A DNA stretch of 34,387 bases from Gammaproteobacteria bacterium (GCA_009919975.1 RGAU01000002.1:1-34387), one strand, 5' to 3'. Shown: positions 10,166-20,847, numbered from the stretch's first letter. The notes: generated from the letters alone by a model not told the origin. Made by a program: numbers and translations.

Positions 10166-11332
10166 CTAGCGACGCCGGAGTCGCTCATCAAGGGCGATGG
10201 GCGTCGGATAGCGCAGGACCACCACGTAGGACGAGAGGATAAAGGTCAACACCGCCACCGTTTGGATGGTGGTGATGGCCCCCTCCGACAGCAGCGTTGC
10301 CTGCCCCGCCAGGAAGACCAGCAGTAGAGAGAACTCGCTGATTTGCCCCAGGCGAAAGCCCACTTCCCAGGCAAGGGACCCTTGCTCCTTAAATTGATCC
10401 AACAGCACGCGATAGATCACCGGCTTGGCGAGGAGCACGAGCGCCGAGAAGGCGAGGGCGGGGATAAGGATGGACGGGACCAGGGCCAGGTTTAGCCCCG
10501 CCCCCACGGTGAAGAAAAACAGCACCAGGAAGAAATCCCGGAGCGGCCTCAAGGCCTCTGCGAGGAAGAGGGCAATGGGGCTCGTGGCGAGCGTAACCCC
10601 CGCGACGAAGGCACCAAGTTCAAGGGAGAGGCCCAGGGCTTCAGCAACTTGGGCAAGCCCTAGGCACCAGCCCACGGCGAGCAGGAAAACGTATTCCTGA
10701 ATGACGTCGAAGCGGGCAATGAGCGGCAGCAGGATAAAGCGGACCCCCGCTGCGGCCACGGCGAGGAGCGCTGGGAGCGCGAGCACAGTCACCCATAGGG
10801 GCTTTACCTCTCCCATCTCGGGGGCGAAATGGGCGAGGCCCACGAGGGCCAAAATGGCCAGGCAGTCCTGAAGAAGGAGCAAGCTCACCACCAGCTCCCC
10901 GATGTGGCGATGGTGTAGGGCCGTGGTGGGCAGGAGCTTTATCCCAATAATCGTGGACGAGAAGCTGATGGCGAGGCCCATGAGCAGGGCATCCTGTAGG
11001 GAAAAGGCGAAGGCCAGCGCGAGGGCGGTCCCCAGAGCCAGGAACAGCGCAGAACTGAGCAGGCCCACCCAGAGCGATTCCCGAAGCACCACGAGGAGCT
11101 TGCGAGGCTGCATCTCAAGGCCCAGCAGGAACAGCAAAAAGATGATGCCGATCTCGCCAATGGCTCGGAGCTGCGCGCCATCAGTGACCCAGCCGAAGCC
11201 GTAGGGGCCGAGGAGCGCGCCGAGGGCCAGGTAGGCGACGATCATGGGTTGACGGGTAAACAGAGCGGCCGTGGCCAAGGCCGCGGCGCCGGAGAAGATC
11301 CAGAAAAACGCGGATAGCAGCTGATGGTCCAT
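10166..11332 (-). CDS. CPA2-family monovalent cation/H+ antiporter (Kef/YbaL-like membrane domain)
   Basis: LGALLGPYGFG, EIGIIFLLFLLGLEMQPRKL, LGLAISFSSTIIGIKLL, LGQISEFSLLLVFLAG; multiple transmembrane segments and no C-terminal TrkA-N domain. Confidence 0.85.
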   Translation of the reverse strand: MDHQLLSAFFWIFSGAAALATAALFTRQPMIVAYLALGALLGPYGFGWVTDGAQLRAIGEIGIIFLLFLLGLEMQPRKLLVVLRESLWVGLLSSALFLALGTALALAFAFSLQDALLMGLAISFSSTIIGIKLLPTTALHHRHIGELVVSLLLLQDCLAILALVGLAHFAPEMGEVKPLWVTVLALPALLAVAAAGVRFILLPLIARFDVIQEYVFLLAVGWCLGLAQVAEALGLSLELGAFVAGVTLATSPIALFLAEALRPLRDFFLVLFFFTVGAGLNLALVPSILIPALAFSALVLLAKPVIYRVLLDQFKEQGSLAWEVGFRLGQISEFSLLLVFLAGQATLLSEGAITTIQTVAVLTFILSSYVVVLRYPTPIALDERLRRR

Positions 11333-11430
11333 GGCTGGGCCCCTAGAAAAGCGCCTTTATGACGGCAGAGCGTAGCAAGTTGGCGCCGATGGCACTAAAA
11401 TTCGCCCGCGCTTAACCAGAGGAGAGCATC

Positions 11431-11556
11431 ATGAGCGACGGGGCAGAGCAGCAAAACAGTGGTTTCTGGCCGGACAGCAAAGCCGATACGGTGGGTGCCT
11501 TTGTGGTCTTCCTAGCCATCACCGCTGGGGTGCTGTGGTTCGTCGTTAACGGCTAA
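11431..11556 (+). CDS. Small single-TM membrane protein (41 aa)
   Basis: MSDGAEQQNSGFWPDSKADTVGAFVVFLAITAGVLWFVVNG*; AGGAGAG ribosome-binding site ~6 nt upstream of ATG. Not in the supplied ORF list. Confidence 0.6.
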   Translation: MSDGAEQQNSGFWPDSKADTVGAFVVFLAITAGVLWFVVNG

Positions 11557-11594
11557 GCCTTGCGCCGAAAGCGTCCTCAAGAGCGCCGGGGGGC

Positions 11595-11843
11595 CTAGGC
11601 CCCGGCGGCGCTCAGAACGAAGCGGACAATCAGTACCAGCGTTCCTACAAAGAGTGCCGTGAAGACGAGGCCCGCTACGATAAAGGGCCCGGCGGATCCG
11701 TGCTTAAAATCCCTTTCCTTATTCGCCTTCGACTGCACCCCAATGGCGGCAGCCAAGGTGCTCATGACCACGCTGAAAAACGTCAGCGAGCCCTGATCCT
11801 CGTGCTGCGCCTCCGGTCCCCCCTCAGGCTTTGCGTCCGACAT
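11595..11843 (-). CDS. DUF2970-like small membrane protein, downstream of metH
   Basis: LTFFSVVMSTLAAAIGVQSKANKERDFKHGSAGPFIVAGLVFTALFVGTLVLIVRFVL has the layout of DUF2970 (recalled). Confidence 0.65.
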   Translation of the reverse strand: MSDAKPEGGPEAQHEDQGSLTFFSVVMSTLAAAIGVQSKANKERDFKHGSAGPFIVAGLVFTALFVGTLVLIVRFVLSAAGA

Positions 11844-11860
11844 GCTCTCTCCCCTGCCTA

Positions 11861-14800
11861 CTAGGCGACGTCGCGATTTCGGGGATCATAGCCCAGGTTC
11901 GGGGCGAGCCACTGCTCTGCTTCTTCCAGGGTCCAGCCTTTGCGTGCGGCGTAGTCCAACACCTGGTCCCGCTGGATCTTCCCCACCCCGAAGTAGCGGG
12001 CCTCGGGATGGGCAAAGTACCAGCCTGAGACGCTGGCCGCGGGGGCCATGGCAAAGCTTTCCGTGAGAGAGAGGCCGTGCGTTTCCGCATCGAGCAACGC
12101 AAACAAGGTGGCCTTTTCCGTGTGGTCCGGGCACGCGGGGTAGCCCGGCGCCGGACGGATGCCTCGATAAGCCTCCCGAATGAGGGCCTCCTTGGCGAGC
12201 GCTTCCTCCGGGGCGTAGCCCCAGAACTCCGTGCGGATTCGCTCGTGGAGCCGCTCCGCGAGTGCTTCCGCGAGCCGATCCATAAGCGCCTTGAAGAGGA
12301 TGCTCTGGTAATCGTCGTGGTCCGCTTCGAAGGCGTCGAGGCGGGCCTGGGCCCCGAGCCCTGCGGTGACCGCAAAGCCCCCGACCCAGTCGCCCTCTGG
12401 GGCCACATAGTCGGCAAGGCTCAGATTGGCGCTGCCGTCGGGTTTAATCGTTTGCTGGCGAAGGAAATGGAGCTTGGCGAGCGTCTCCCGGCGGTCTTCG
12501 TCTCCGTACAGCACGACATCGTCGCGTCCGGCTCGGGCTGCGGGCCAGAAGCCGAAGATCGCCCGCGCCTCCACCCACTTTTCGTCGACGATGCGCTTCA
12601 GCATGGCCTGGGCATCCGCGAAGAGCTGGGTGGCGGCTTCGCCGACCACCTCATCGGTCAGGATGGCGGGGAATTTGCCCGCGAGCTCCCAGGTCATAAA
12701 GAAGGGCGTCCAGTCGATGTAGTCGACCAGGTCCTCCAGGGGGTAGGGGGCGAGTACCTGGACCCCGGGTTGGCGGGGGCGTGGTGCGGGGGCCTCTGCC
12801 AGGGGCGCCGGTAGGGCCTTTAGCGCCTCGAAATCATGCCAGCGCTGATTGGGGCGGCGCCCGGCCTGGCGGGCTCGAACCTGGGTGTACTCCTCATCCA
12901 GGCTCTCTAGGAAGGCGGGGCGCTGCTGTTCGCTCATGAGCGCGCTGGCAACGCCGACGCTGCGCGAGGCATCGGTGACGTAGACCACGGGGCCGTCATA
13001 AACGGGCGCGATTTTCACCGCCGTATGCGCTTTTGAGGTGGTGGCGCCGCCGATTAAAAGGGGCGTCTTAAAGCCAAGGCGCTGCATTTCCGCCGCCACA
13101 TTGACCATCTCGTCTAGAGAAGGCGTGATCAGGCCCGAAAGACCGATGAGATCGGCCTTCACTTCCCGGGCTTTCTCCAAAATCTTCGCCGTAGGCACCA
13201 TCACGCCGAGGTCGATGACTTCAAAGTTATTGCATTGGAGCACCACGGCCACGATGTTTTTCCCAATGTCGTGCACATCGCCTTTGACCGTGGCGATCAC
13301 CATGGTGCCCTTGCTTTCCTTCTTCCCATCCTGGGCTGCCTCAATGAAGGGAATGAGGTGGGCGACGGCCTGCTTCATTACCCGAGCGCTCTTGACCACC
13401 TGGGGGAGGAACATCTTCCCTTCCCCGAAGAGGTCGCCGACGACATTCATGCCGTCCATGAGCGGCCCTTCAATGACCGAGAGGGGATGATCGACGGTGA
13501 GGCGCGCCTCTTCCGTGTCCTCCACAATGTACTGGTTTAAGCCCTTCACGAGGGCATGGCGCAGCCGCTCGGCGACCGGTGCCTCGCGCCAGCTCAGGTC
13601 CTCTTCCCGGGCCTTGCCGCCCTGGCCAGAAAACTGGTCCGCAACCTCAAGCAGCCGCTCCGTGGCATCGGGGCGGCGATTCAGCACCAGATCCTCCGCA
13701 CGCTCCCGCAGTGCGGCGGGGATTTCCTCATAGATAGCGAGCTGCCCCGCGTTCACGATCCCCATGCGCAGCCCCGCCTTAACTGCGTGATAGAGGAACA
13801 CGGCATGGATCGCCTCCCGCACCGGGTCGTTGCCCCGGAAGGAGAAGGACACGTTGGATACGCCGCCGGAGGTCAGAGCGTGGGGGAGGTTGTCCTTGAT
13901 CCAGCGACAGGCGTCGATAAAGTCCACCGCGTAGTTGTTGTGCTCTTCGATGCCCGTGCCGATGGCGAAGATGTTGGGGTCGAAAATGATGTCTTCCGCT
14001 GGGAAGCCCGCCGTTTCCGTGAGCAGGGCGTAGGAGCGGGCGCAGATCTCCGTTTTCCTCGCTAGCGTGTCCGCCTGCCCTTGTTCATCGAAGGCCATCA
14101 CAATCACGGCGGCGCCATAGCGCCGGGCCAGCCGGGCCTGCTCGAGGAAGGGTTCGGGGCCTTCCTTCAAGCTAATGGAGTTCACAATCGCCTTGCCCTG
14201 GGTGCATTTCAGGCCGGCTTCAAGGACGCTCCACTTTGAGGAGTCGAGCATGAGAGGCACCCGGGCGATGTCCGGTTCAGCGGCCAGAAGGTTCAGGAAG
14301 CGCACCATGGCGGCTTCCGAGTCGAGCATGCCCTCGTCCATGTTGATGTCGATGATCTGGGCGCCGTTCTCGACCTGCTGGCGAGCCACGGCTAGGGCTT
14401 CGTCGTAGCGCTCTTCGCGAATCAGGCGGGCGAAGCGCCGGGAGCCAGTGACGTTGGTGCGTTCCCCAACGTTGATGAAGAGCGACGCCCCGTCCACCGT
14501 GAAGGGTTCGAGGCCCGCCAGGCGCAGGGCCGGGGGGCGCTTAGGGATGGGCCGGGGCGGAAGCCCCCGCACCGCATCGGCGATGGCCCGGATGTGATCC
14601 GGCGTGGTTCCGCAGCAGCCACCGAGCAGGTTCACGAGGCCGCTTTGGGCAAATTCCGCCACCACCTTTGCCATGGCCTCGGGACTTTGGTCGTACTCCC
14701 CAAATTCGTTGGGCAGGCCCGCGTTCGGATAGGCGCTCACGGCCACGTCAGCGATCTGGCTAAGGGTTGCCACGTACTGGCGAAGCTCTTCCGCGCCGAG

Positions 14801-15541
14801 GGCGCAATTCAGACCGATGGCCAGGGGCTTGGCGTGGCGCAGGGCGGCCCAGAAGGCTTCCGTGGTCTGCCCGGAAAGGGTGCGCCCGGAGGCATCTGTG
14901 ATGGTGCCGGACAAGATCAGGGGGAGGGTGACGCCGCTCTTTTCGAAGGCGTTTTCTACGGCGAAGATCGCCGCCTTAGCATTAAGCGTATCGAAGATGG
15001 TTTCGATGAGGATGAGGTCCACGCCCCCCTCGATGAGGGCGAGGGTTGCCTCTTCATAGGCGGCGACAAGCTGATCGAAGTTGACGTTTCGAAAGCCCGG
15101 ATCGTTTACATCTGGGGACAGGCTTGCGGTGCGATTGGTCGGGCCCAGGGCGCCGGCCACCCAGCAGGGGCGGCCCGCGGCGTCGGCGGCCTCCCGGGCG
15201 ATACGTGCAGCCTCAAAATTCAGGCGCGGCACCTCATCTTCAAGGCCGTAATCGGCCTGGGCGATGCGCGTGGCGCCGAAGGTATTGGTCTCGATGATGT
15301 CTGCGCCGGCGCGGATGAAGGCGTCGTGGACTTCCCGAACGATGGTGGGCTGGGTCAGGGTCAGGAGCTCGTTATCCCCGGCGAGGTCTTGGCCGTGCTG
15401 AGCGAAGGCCTCCCCCCGGTACTCCGCTTCCCCGAGCCCGTAGCGCTGATACATGGTCCCCGTGGCGCCGTCGAGAATTAAGATGCGCTCCGCGAGGGCA
15501 TTGTGTAGGGCGCTGATGCGGTCCGCTCGGGTCATAACCAC
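11861..15541 (-). CDS. metH: Cobalamin-dependent methionine synthase
   Basis: [45 protein letters not shown]12 motif [14 protein letters not shown]-terminal activation domain [13 protein letters not shown]; 1226 aa. Confidence 0.97.
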   Translation of the reverse strand: MVMTRADRISALHNALAERILILDGATGTMYQRYGLGEAEYRGEAFAQHGQDLAGDNELLTLTQPTIVREVHDAFIRAGADIIETNTFGATRIAQADYGLEDEVPRLNFEAARIAREAADAAGRPCWVAGALGPTNRTASLSPDVNDPGFRNVNFDQLVAAYEEATLALIEGGVDLILIETIFDTLNAKAAIFAVENAFEKSGVTLPLILSGTITDASGRTLSGQTTEAFWAALRHAKPLAIGLNCALGAEELRQYVATLSQIADVAVSAYPNAGLPNEFGEYDQSPEAMAKVVAEFAQSGLVNLLGGCCGTTPDHIRAIADAVRGLPPRPIPKRPPALRLAGLEPFTVDGASLFINVGERTNVTGSRRFARLIREERYDEALAVARQQVENGAQIIDINMDEGMLDSEAAMVRFLNLLAAEPDIARVPLMLDSSKWSVLEAGLKCTQGKAIVNSISLKEGPEPFLEQARLARRYGAAVIVMAFDEQGQADTLARKTEICARSYALLTETAGFPAEDIIFDPNIFAIGTGIEEHNNYAVDFIDACRWIKDNLPHALTSGGVSNVSFSFRGNDPVREAIHAVFLYHAVKAGLRMGIVNAGQLAIYEEIPAALRERAEDLVLNRRPDATERLLEVADQFSGQGGKAREEDLSWREAPVAERLRHALVKGLNQYIVEDTEEARLTVDHPLSVIEGPLMDGMNVVGDLFGEGKMFLPQVVKSARVMKQAVAHLIPFIEAAQDGKKESKGTMVIATVKGDVHDIGKNIVAVVLQCNNFEVIDLGVMVPTAKILEKAREVKADLIGLSGLITPSLDEMVNVAAEMQRLGFKTPLLIGGATTSKAHTAVKIAPVYDGPVVYVTDASRSVGVASALMSEQQRPAFLESLDEEYTQVRARQAGRRPNQRWHDFEALKALPAPLAEAPAPRPRQPGVQVLAPYPLEDLVDYIDWTPFFMTWELAGKFPAILTDEVVGEAATQLFADAQAMLKRIVDEKWVEARAIFGFWPAARAGRDDVVLYGDEDRRETLAKLHFLRQQTIKPDGSANLSLADYVAPEGDWVGGFAVTAGLGAQARLDAFEADHDDYQSILFKALMDRLAEALAERLHERIRTEFWGYAPEEALAKEALIREAYRGIRPAPGYPACPDHTEKATLFALLDAETHGLSLTESFAMAPAASVSGWYFAHPEARYFGVGKIQRDQVLDYAARKGWTLEEAEQWLAPNLGYDPRNRDVA

Positions 15542-15669
15542 CTCTCAAAGTTCACGAGGCCGCGATGGTACCAGGGCCCTTTCCTCGGGGTTTGAGGGGC
15601 ACTCCCCCGGACTTGAAGAGGGCTCATGATTCGGCGCGGGCCTCGCCTCGGGGCGGGGAAGGGCGTAGA

Positions 15670-15694
15670 ATACCTGAGTCAAATGATTGGATAT
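15670..15694 (+). promoter_or_regulatory. Candidate IscR type-1 binding site upstream of nfuA
   Basis: ATACCTGAGTCAAATGATTGGATAT, 25 nt, versus the recalled consensus ATASYYGACTRWWWYAGTCRRSTAT: 19/25 by eye. Overlaps a TAGAAT -10-like hexamer (15666-15671). Confidence 0.5.
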
Positions 15695-15709
15695 TTGAGG
15701 GGCACGGCC

Positions 15710-16254
15710 ATGATTGAGATCTCCGAGGCAGCGCAGGGCTATTTGCGGACCCTTTTGGAGAAGCAAGAGGTCGAAGGCACGGGCATTCGGGTGTTTGTCG
15801 CCAATCCGGGCACCCCCTCGGCGGAAACCTGCATCGCCTATTGCCGCCCCGGAGAAGCGCAGGAAGATGATAGTTTGAAAAGCGCAGCGAGCCGTTCCTC
15901 GCCGAGGCCATTGTCGATTTTCAGGAGGACAAGCTTGGAGGGCAGCTCACCATCAAAGCGCCGAATGCCCGAGTCCCCAAGGTTGACGAAAACAGCCCCC
16001 TGGAAGATCGCGTTAACTATATCCTCTACAACGAAATCAACCCGTCCCTGGCGGCCCACGGCGGCATGGTGTCCCTCCTTGAGATCGTGGACGGGGAGGC
16101 CGTTCTGCAGTTTGGGGGCGGCTGCCAGGGCTGCGCGGCCGTAGATATGACCCTAAAGCAGGGCGTGGAGAAAACGCTTCTCTCCCAGTTGCCGGAGCTG
16201 AAGGGCGTGCGCGACTCCACGGACCACACGGTGAAGGAAAACGCTTACTATTAG
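15710..16254 (+). pseudogene. nfuA: Fe/S biogenesis protein NfuA, frame broken near 15870-15885
   Basis: [54 protein letters not shown] in frame 1; [31 protein letters not shown]...[49 protein letters not shown]...YY in frame 2. Confidence 0.9.
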
Positions 16255-16305
16255 CCCCCCGGTCTCGAGGCCCCTGCCCGGGTCCCGTCTTAGGAGAGTA
16301 GACCC

Positions 16306-17649
16306 ATGGGTGGAGTAGGCGCGGCAGCCGTTGGTGGTGGCCGAATCGGTATGGTTAGTCTCGGCTGCCCAAAGGCGCTGGTCGATTCAGAGCGAATCCT
16401 TACCCAGCTTCGAGGCGAAGGCTACGATCTCGTGGGTGGCTACGCTGACGCGGATCTGGTCATCGTCAACACCTGCGGTTTTATTGATGCCGCCGTCGAG
16501 GAGTCCCTGGAAGCCATCGGCGAAGCCCTCGCGGAGCAGGGGCGGGTGATCGTCACGGGTTGCCTCGGCGCCGATGCGGCCAGCATTCAAAGTCGCTTCC
16601 CAGAGGTGCTCGCGGTCACCGGTGCTCACGCCTATGAGGCCGTGGTGGACGCGGTGCATACCCACCTTCCGCCCCCCATGTACGATCCCTTTGCGTCCCT
16701 CGTGCCGCCGCAGGGTATTCGCCTGACGCCCCGGCACTATGCCTATCTGAAGATTTCTGAGGGCTGCAACCACCGTTGCACCTTCTGCATCATTCCCTCC
16801 ATGCGTGGGGATCTGGTCTCCCGCCCCGCGGGAGACGTCCTAGAAGAGGCGGAGCGGCTGGTGGCCGCGGGGGTGAAAGAGCTTCTAGTAATTTCCCAGG
16901 ATACAAGTGCTTACGGAGTAGATCTAAAGTATAAGACGAGCTTCTGGGGTGGGCGTCCGGTCGCCAGTCGCCTGAATCCCCTATGCGAGGCCCTTGCGTC
17001 CCTAGGGGTGTGGGTTCGCCTCCACTACGTTTATCCCTATCCCCACGTCGATCAGCTCATTCCCCTCATGGCCGAAGGCCGGCTTCTTCCTTATCTCGAT
17101 ATGCCCCTGCAGCACGCATCACCGACCCTGTTGAAGGCCATGCGCCGGCCCGCGGCGGCGGAACGCCAGCTAGAGCGCATTCACCGCTGGCGCGAGCAGT
17201 GCCCCGACCTTACCCTGCGCAGCACCTTCATCGTGGGTTTCCCCGGCGAAACGGAAGGCGACTTTGAGGAACTGCTGACCTTCCTCGAAGATGCACAGCT
17301 TGATCGGGTAGGGTGCTTCACCTACTCCCCCGTGGAGGGGGCCGTGGCCAACAGCTTCCCCGGGGCCATTTCGGAAGCGGAGAAGGCCGACCGTCTCGAG
17401 GCCTTTATGGCAGTGCAGGCGGAAATCAGCGCTGCGCGCCTGGCGGAGAAGGTGGGGCGAACCCTTGAAGTCCTGGTCGACGAGATCGGCGAAGATGGGG
17501 TCATTGCGCGGGGCCCGGGGGATGCGCCGGAGATCGACGGGGTCGTTTATCTGCCTGGGGTGGACGCCCGGCCCGGGGACCGGCTCACGGTGGAAATCGT
17601 GGCCAGCGATGAGCATGACCTGGAAGGGAGAGTACTGCCCAAGGCCTAG
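16306..17649 (+). CDS. rimO: Ribosomal protein S12 methylthiotransferase
   Basis: [30 protein letters not shown], radical-SAM motif [40 protein letters not shown]. Confidence 0.96.
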   Translation: MGGVGAAAVGGGRIGMVSLGCPKALVDSERILTQLRGEGYDLVGGYADADLVIVNTCGFIDAAVEESLEAIGEALAEQGRVIVTGCLGADAASIQSRFPEVLAVTGAHAYEAVVDAVHTHLPPPMYDPFASLVPPQGIRLTPRHYAYLKISEGCNHRCTFCIIPSMRGDLVSRPAGDVLEEAERLVAAGVKELLVISQDTSAYGVDLKYKTSFWGGRPVASRLNPLCEALASLGVWVRLHYVYPYPHVDQLIPLMAEGRLLPYLDMPLQHASPTLLKAMRRPAAAERQLERIHRWREQCPDLTLRSTFIVGFPGETEGDFEELLTFLEDAQLDRVGCFTYSPVEGAVANSFPGAISEAEKADRLEAFMAVQAEISAARLAEKVGRTLEVLVDEIGEDGVIARGPGDAPEIDGVVYLPGVDARPGDRLTVEIVASDEHDLEGRVLPKA

Positions 17650-17735
17650 GGGCTGGGCGCTGTGCCGAGCCCCTGGTATAGTCGCGCCGCGTGCGGGGGA
17701 GGTCCCGTGCAGTGGCCCACAGCGAGGAGAAGCCC

Positions 17736-17876
17736 ATGCGTCTTTTTTGGTCCCTAGTGGAAGATTTCTTTGAGCAAAACCTCGTGATGAAGGCGTTCAT
17801 TGCCTGGGGTTGGCTTTCCGTCGTCATTATGGCGGCCGGTATTGTGGTTACGGATTGGGCCGCGCTCGCCTCCTAA
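17736..17876 (+). CDS. Small single-TM membrane protein (46 aa)
   Basis: MRLFWSLVEDFFEQNLVMKAFIAWGWLSVVIMAAGIVVTDWAALAS*, GAGGAGA upstream of ATG, followed directly by an intrinsic terminator. Confidence 0.6.
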   Translation: MRLFWSLVEDFFEQNLVMKAFIAWGWLSVVIMAAGIVVTDWAALAS

Positions 17877-17893
17877 GGGCGCGCCCTCCGTGG

Positions 17894-17921
17894 TAAAAAG
17901 GCCGCTGAAGCGGCCTTTTTT
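17894..17921 (+). terminator. Rho-independent terminator
   Basis: AAAAAGGCCGC TGAA GCGGCCTTTTTT: GC stem, 4-nt loop, T-tract. Confidence 0.92.
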
Positions 17922-17954
17922 GTGCCTCCATTTCACGTAGGGGAGAGAACGCAG

Positions 17955-18932
17955 ATGACTGAGCAGGTGATTCGCTTTTACGAAACCGGCGGCCCGGAAG
18001 TGCTCAAGGTTGAAAGCCAGGCCCTGGGCGCACCGGGACCCGGCGAGGTTCGCGTGGGGCATCGGGCCGTGGGCTTGAACTTCATCGACACCTATCATCG
18101 CTCTGGGCTCTATCCCGTTCCCCTGCCCAGCGGCTTAGGCCTTGAAGCCAGCGGCGTGGTGGAAGCGGTAGGAGAGGGCGTTACGCGCTTTGCCGTGGGG
18201 GATCGGGTGGCCTTTGGTTCCGGCGCCCTTGGGGCCTACGCCTCCGCGTCCCTTCGGTCCGAAGCGCAGCTTCTCCCCGTACCCGAAGGGGTTTCGGACG
18301 AAGCGGCAGCGGCGATCATGCTGAAGGGCATGACCGCAGCCTATCTCCTGACCCAAACCCGGGTGCTGACCGCCGAAGACACCATTCTTCTGCACGCCGC
18401 CGCCGGGGGGACGGGGCTCCTCATGCTCCAGTGGGCCAAGGATCTGGGGGCGCGGGTTATCGGCGTGGTGGGCAGCGAGGAAAAGGCAGAAATCGTCGCC
18501 CGCTACGGCTGCGATCACGTCCTGCTTCGAGGGCGCGATCCCATCGCCCCGATGGTGCGAGAACTCACGGACGGCAAGGGCGTGCCCGTGGTCTACGACT
18601 CCGTGGGCCGGGCGACCTTCCAGGACTCCCTTGACAGCCTTGCGCCCCGGGGCCTCTTTGTGAGCTTCGGGAATGCCTCCGGGCCGGCCCCGGACGTCAC
18701 CCCGGCGGTGTTGGCGGCGAAGGGCTCGCTCTACTTCACGCGACCGACCTTGGCCAGCTATGCCCAAACTCGGGAAGCGCTTGAGGGACTCGCGGGGGCC
18801 GTCTTCGAGCGCGTGGCCCGGGGGGCCCTGTCCGTTGAAATCCACCAGCGCTTTCCCCTGGCGGCAGCGGCGGACGCGCACCGCATGCTGGAGTCTGGGA
18901 AAACCCAGGGCGCGACCATTCTCCAGCCTTAG
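17955..18932 (+). CDS. NADPH:quinone reductase, zinc-independent MDR family
   Basis: MTEQVIRFYETGGPEVLKVES, VGLNFIDTYHRSGLYPVPLPSGLGLEASGVVEAVGEGV, LLHAAAGGTGLLMLQWAKDLGARVIG. Confidence 0.92.
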   Translation: MTEQVIRFYETGGPEVLKVESQALGAPGPGEVRVGHRAVGLNFIDTYHRSGLYPVPLPSGLGLEASGVVEAVGEGVTRFAVGDRVAFGSGALGAYASASLRSEAQLLPVPEGVSDEAAAAIMLKGMTAAYLLTQTRVLTAEDTILLHAAAGGTGLLMLQWAKDLGARVIGVVGSEEKAEIVARYGCDHVLLRGRDPIAPMVRELTDGKGVPVVYDSVGRATFQDSLDSLAPRGLFVSFGNASGPAPDVTPAVLAAKGSLYFTRPTLASYAQTREALEGLAGAVFERVARGALSVEIHQRFPLAAAADAHRMLESGKTQGATILQP

Positions 18933-19621
18933 GCCCCGAGAAGCTGATCCTTCGCAGCGTTTAACAGCGCTGCGAGGGCATCGCTGCCTCCGTGATCCGG
19001 GTGCGCTCGGTGCATTAGGCGCCGGTGCGCATGACGAATAGCTGCGGCGTCCGCGCCCTCGCTCAGTCCCAGCAAGGCTAGGGCGTCCACCGTACGCAGG
19101 GGCCCTAGGGCGGCTCCCGGGGCGGGGGCCGGGGGGAAGGGCGGGCTTTCGAACCATTGCTTACCAAAGCGCTCTGCGAGGTACAGGGGGAGCAGGCGGC
19201 CTGCGAGGGGGTCTCGGTGAAGCGTTCGCCACAACTTTGCCAGGGCTTCGGGTTCGAGCTCACTGAGAGTCTTGCTCCGGTCTGGCCCCGCAAGCACCTC
19301 CCCATCAAGTAGGCGGGGCCCCTCCATTAAAAGGATCGGGCGCAGGGAAAGGGCGCCCATGGGCCGGAAGGCCTGGGCCGCGCGGCCCAAGCGAAAGAGC
19401 AAGGGAAGGCGACGGAGCATCGGCAGGGCGGCCGTCATCGCTGGCACGAGCCAGGAGAGGCGCCCGACTAAGGCCGCCCCCACCAAAATCAGTACCACGG
19501 CGGTGAACAGTCCAAGCCCTAGGTTTCGCCGACCGCGCGGGCTGAGGCGCAGCCAGAGGAGGCGGCCAAGGGCCCCCAGCAGCAGGCCGAGAAGTAGCAA
19601 CAGGAGCAGGCGGATCAGCAT
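18929..19621 (-). CDS. Membrane-anchored J-domain protein
   Basis: N-terminal TM segments; C-terminal LLGLSEGADAAAIRHAHRRLMHRAHPDHGGSDALAALLNAAKDQLLG with HPD motif. Confidence 0.85.
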   Translation of the reverse strand: MLIRLLLLLLLGLLLGALGRLLWLRLSPRGRRNLGLGLFTAVVLILVGAALVGRLSWLVPAMTAALPMLRRLPLLFRLGRAAQAFRPMGALSLRPILLMEGPRLLDGEVLAGPDRSKTLSELEPEALAKLWRTLHRDPLAGRLLPLYLAERFGKQWFESPPFPPAPAPGAALGPLRTVDALALLGLSEGADAAAIRHAHRRLMHRAHPDHGGSDALAALLNAAKDQLLGA

Positions 19622-19728
19622 GGGGCGAAGGCCCTCCCGAGGCCGCAGTGGGTGTTCTGGGCAGCGTCATGGATTAAACTGCGAGGCGATCTCCGGCGGT
19701 GGGCCCGAGGCGGCTGAGAACGGGCACT

Positions 19729-19926
19729 ATGACTCAAGAGCAACTGCTTCAATGGTTGGACGAGCTCCGAACCGAGCATCGGGACCTCGACGACCTGATC
19801 GTGATGTTGCAAACCCATCGCCACAGTGACCTCATGCAAATTCAGCGACTCAAAAAGCGCAAGCTCAGCCTGAAGGATATGATCGCCCGCCTCGAGAGCA
19901 AACTCATCCCCGATTTGGACGCCTAG
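19729..19926 (+). CDS. DUF465/YdcH-like small coiled-coil protein
   Basis: LDELRTEHRDLDDLIVML...DLMQIQRLKKRKLSLKDMIARLE, the typical DUF465 pattern. Confidence 0.8.
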   Translation: MTQEQLLQWLDELRTEHRDLDDLIVMLQTHRHSDLMQIQRLKKRKLSLKDMIARLESKLIPDLDA

Positions 19927-19938
19927 GGAGGCCTCCCC

Positions 19939-20847
19939 ATGGCCACCGTTACGGAAGGTAAAGCCCCTCTCATCGTCGCCCTCTCCTCGCGGACCCTGTT
20001 CGATCTCGACGAAAGTAACCGCGTTTTCGAGGAAGAGGGGGTCGAGGCGTACCGTCAGTACCAGATCGCCCGAGAAGACGAGCCCCTAGAGCCCGGCGTC
20101 GCCTTTCCCCTCGTGCAAAAGCTCTCCCGCCTGAACGCTCAGCTTCCCGGTCGCATTGAAGTGATCCTTCTATCGCGGAACGCCGCGGATACGGGGCTTC
20201 GAGTGTTTAACTCCATTCAGCACCACGGGCTTGCGATCGAACGGGCGGCTTTCTGCGGTGGGGAAAGCCCCTATCGCTACATGGAGGCCTTCGGCTGCGA
20301 TCTCTTCCTGTCTACCGTCGCCGAGGATGTGCGGCATGCGCTGGCCGCGGGGGTGGCTGCAGCGACGCTCCTACCCTCGAAGGCGCAAAGCGGAGGAGAC
20401 GATGTGCTTCGCCTCGCCTTCGACGGCGACGCGGTGCTGTTCTCCGACGAAGCGGAGCAGGTTTTTAAGCGCGAGGGCCTCGAGGCCTTTCGCTCCTCGG
20501 AGCGAGATGCGGCCAAGCGGCCCCTGCAAGGGGGGCCCTTCAAGGCCTTCCTCGCAGCGGTGCATCGCATCCAGCAAGAGTTCTCCCCCGATGCCTGTCC
20601 CATCCGCACGGCCCTAGTGACGGCGCGCTCCGCCCCCGCCCATGAGCGGGTCATTCGCACGCTTCGAGCCTGGGATATTCGTTTGGATGAGAGCCTCTTT
20701 CTTGGGGGGTGGTCGAAGGGGGCTTTCTTGAAGGCCTTCGGCGCGGACATCTTCTTTGATGACCAAGCGCTGCACTGTGAGTCGGCCCGGGATCACGTGG
20801 CGGCGGGCCATGTTCCCCATGGGATTGCCAACGAAATGTCTAGCTAG
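19939..20847 (+). CDS. Cytosolic 5'-nucleotidase family protein (PF06189-like)
   Basis: LIVALSSRTLFDLDESNRVFEEEGVEAYRQYQ, LLSRNAADTGLRVFNSIQHHGL, RAAFCGGESPYRYMEAFGCDLFLS. Confidence 0.85.
   Translation: MATVTEGKAPLIVALSSRTLFDLDESNRVFEEEGVEAYRQYQIAREDEPLEPGVAFPLVQKLSRLNAQLPGRIEVILLSRNAADTGLRVFNSIQHHGLAIERAAFCGGESPYRYMEAFGCDLFLSTVAEDVRHALAAGVAAATLLPSKAQSGGDDVLRLAFDGDAVLFSDEAEQVFKREGLEAFRSSERDAAKRPLQGGPFKAFLAAVHRIQQEFSPDACPIRTALVTARSAPAHERVIRTLRAWDIRLDESLFLGGWSKGAFLKAFGADIFFDDQALHCESARDHVAAGHVPHGIANEMSS

Noticed and set aside
11581-11613. GC-rich inverted repeat GAGCGCC...GGCGCTC around the DUF2970 stop codon
   Set aside because: Probably a terminator-like hairpin between convergent genes; no T-tract, so not called as a terminator.
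14594-15481. 295-aa plus-strand ORF within metH
   Set aside because: Antisense to the conserved homocysteine-binding domain of metH; no domain of its own.
15542-15669. Possible riboswitch upstream of metH
   Set aside because: The gap is short and I could not identify cobalamin (B12-box) or SAM riboswitch core motifs.
18135-19157. 340-aa minus-strand ORF over the quinone reductase
   Set aside because: Shadow ORF running through a conserved MDR gene and across the J-domain gene end.
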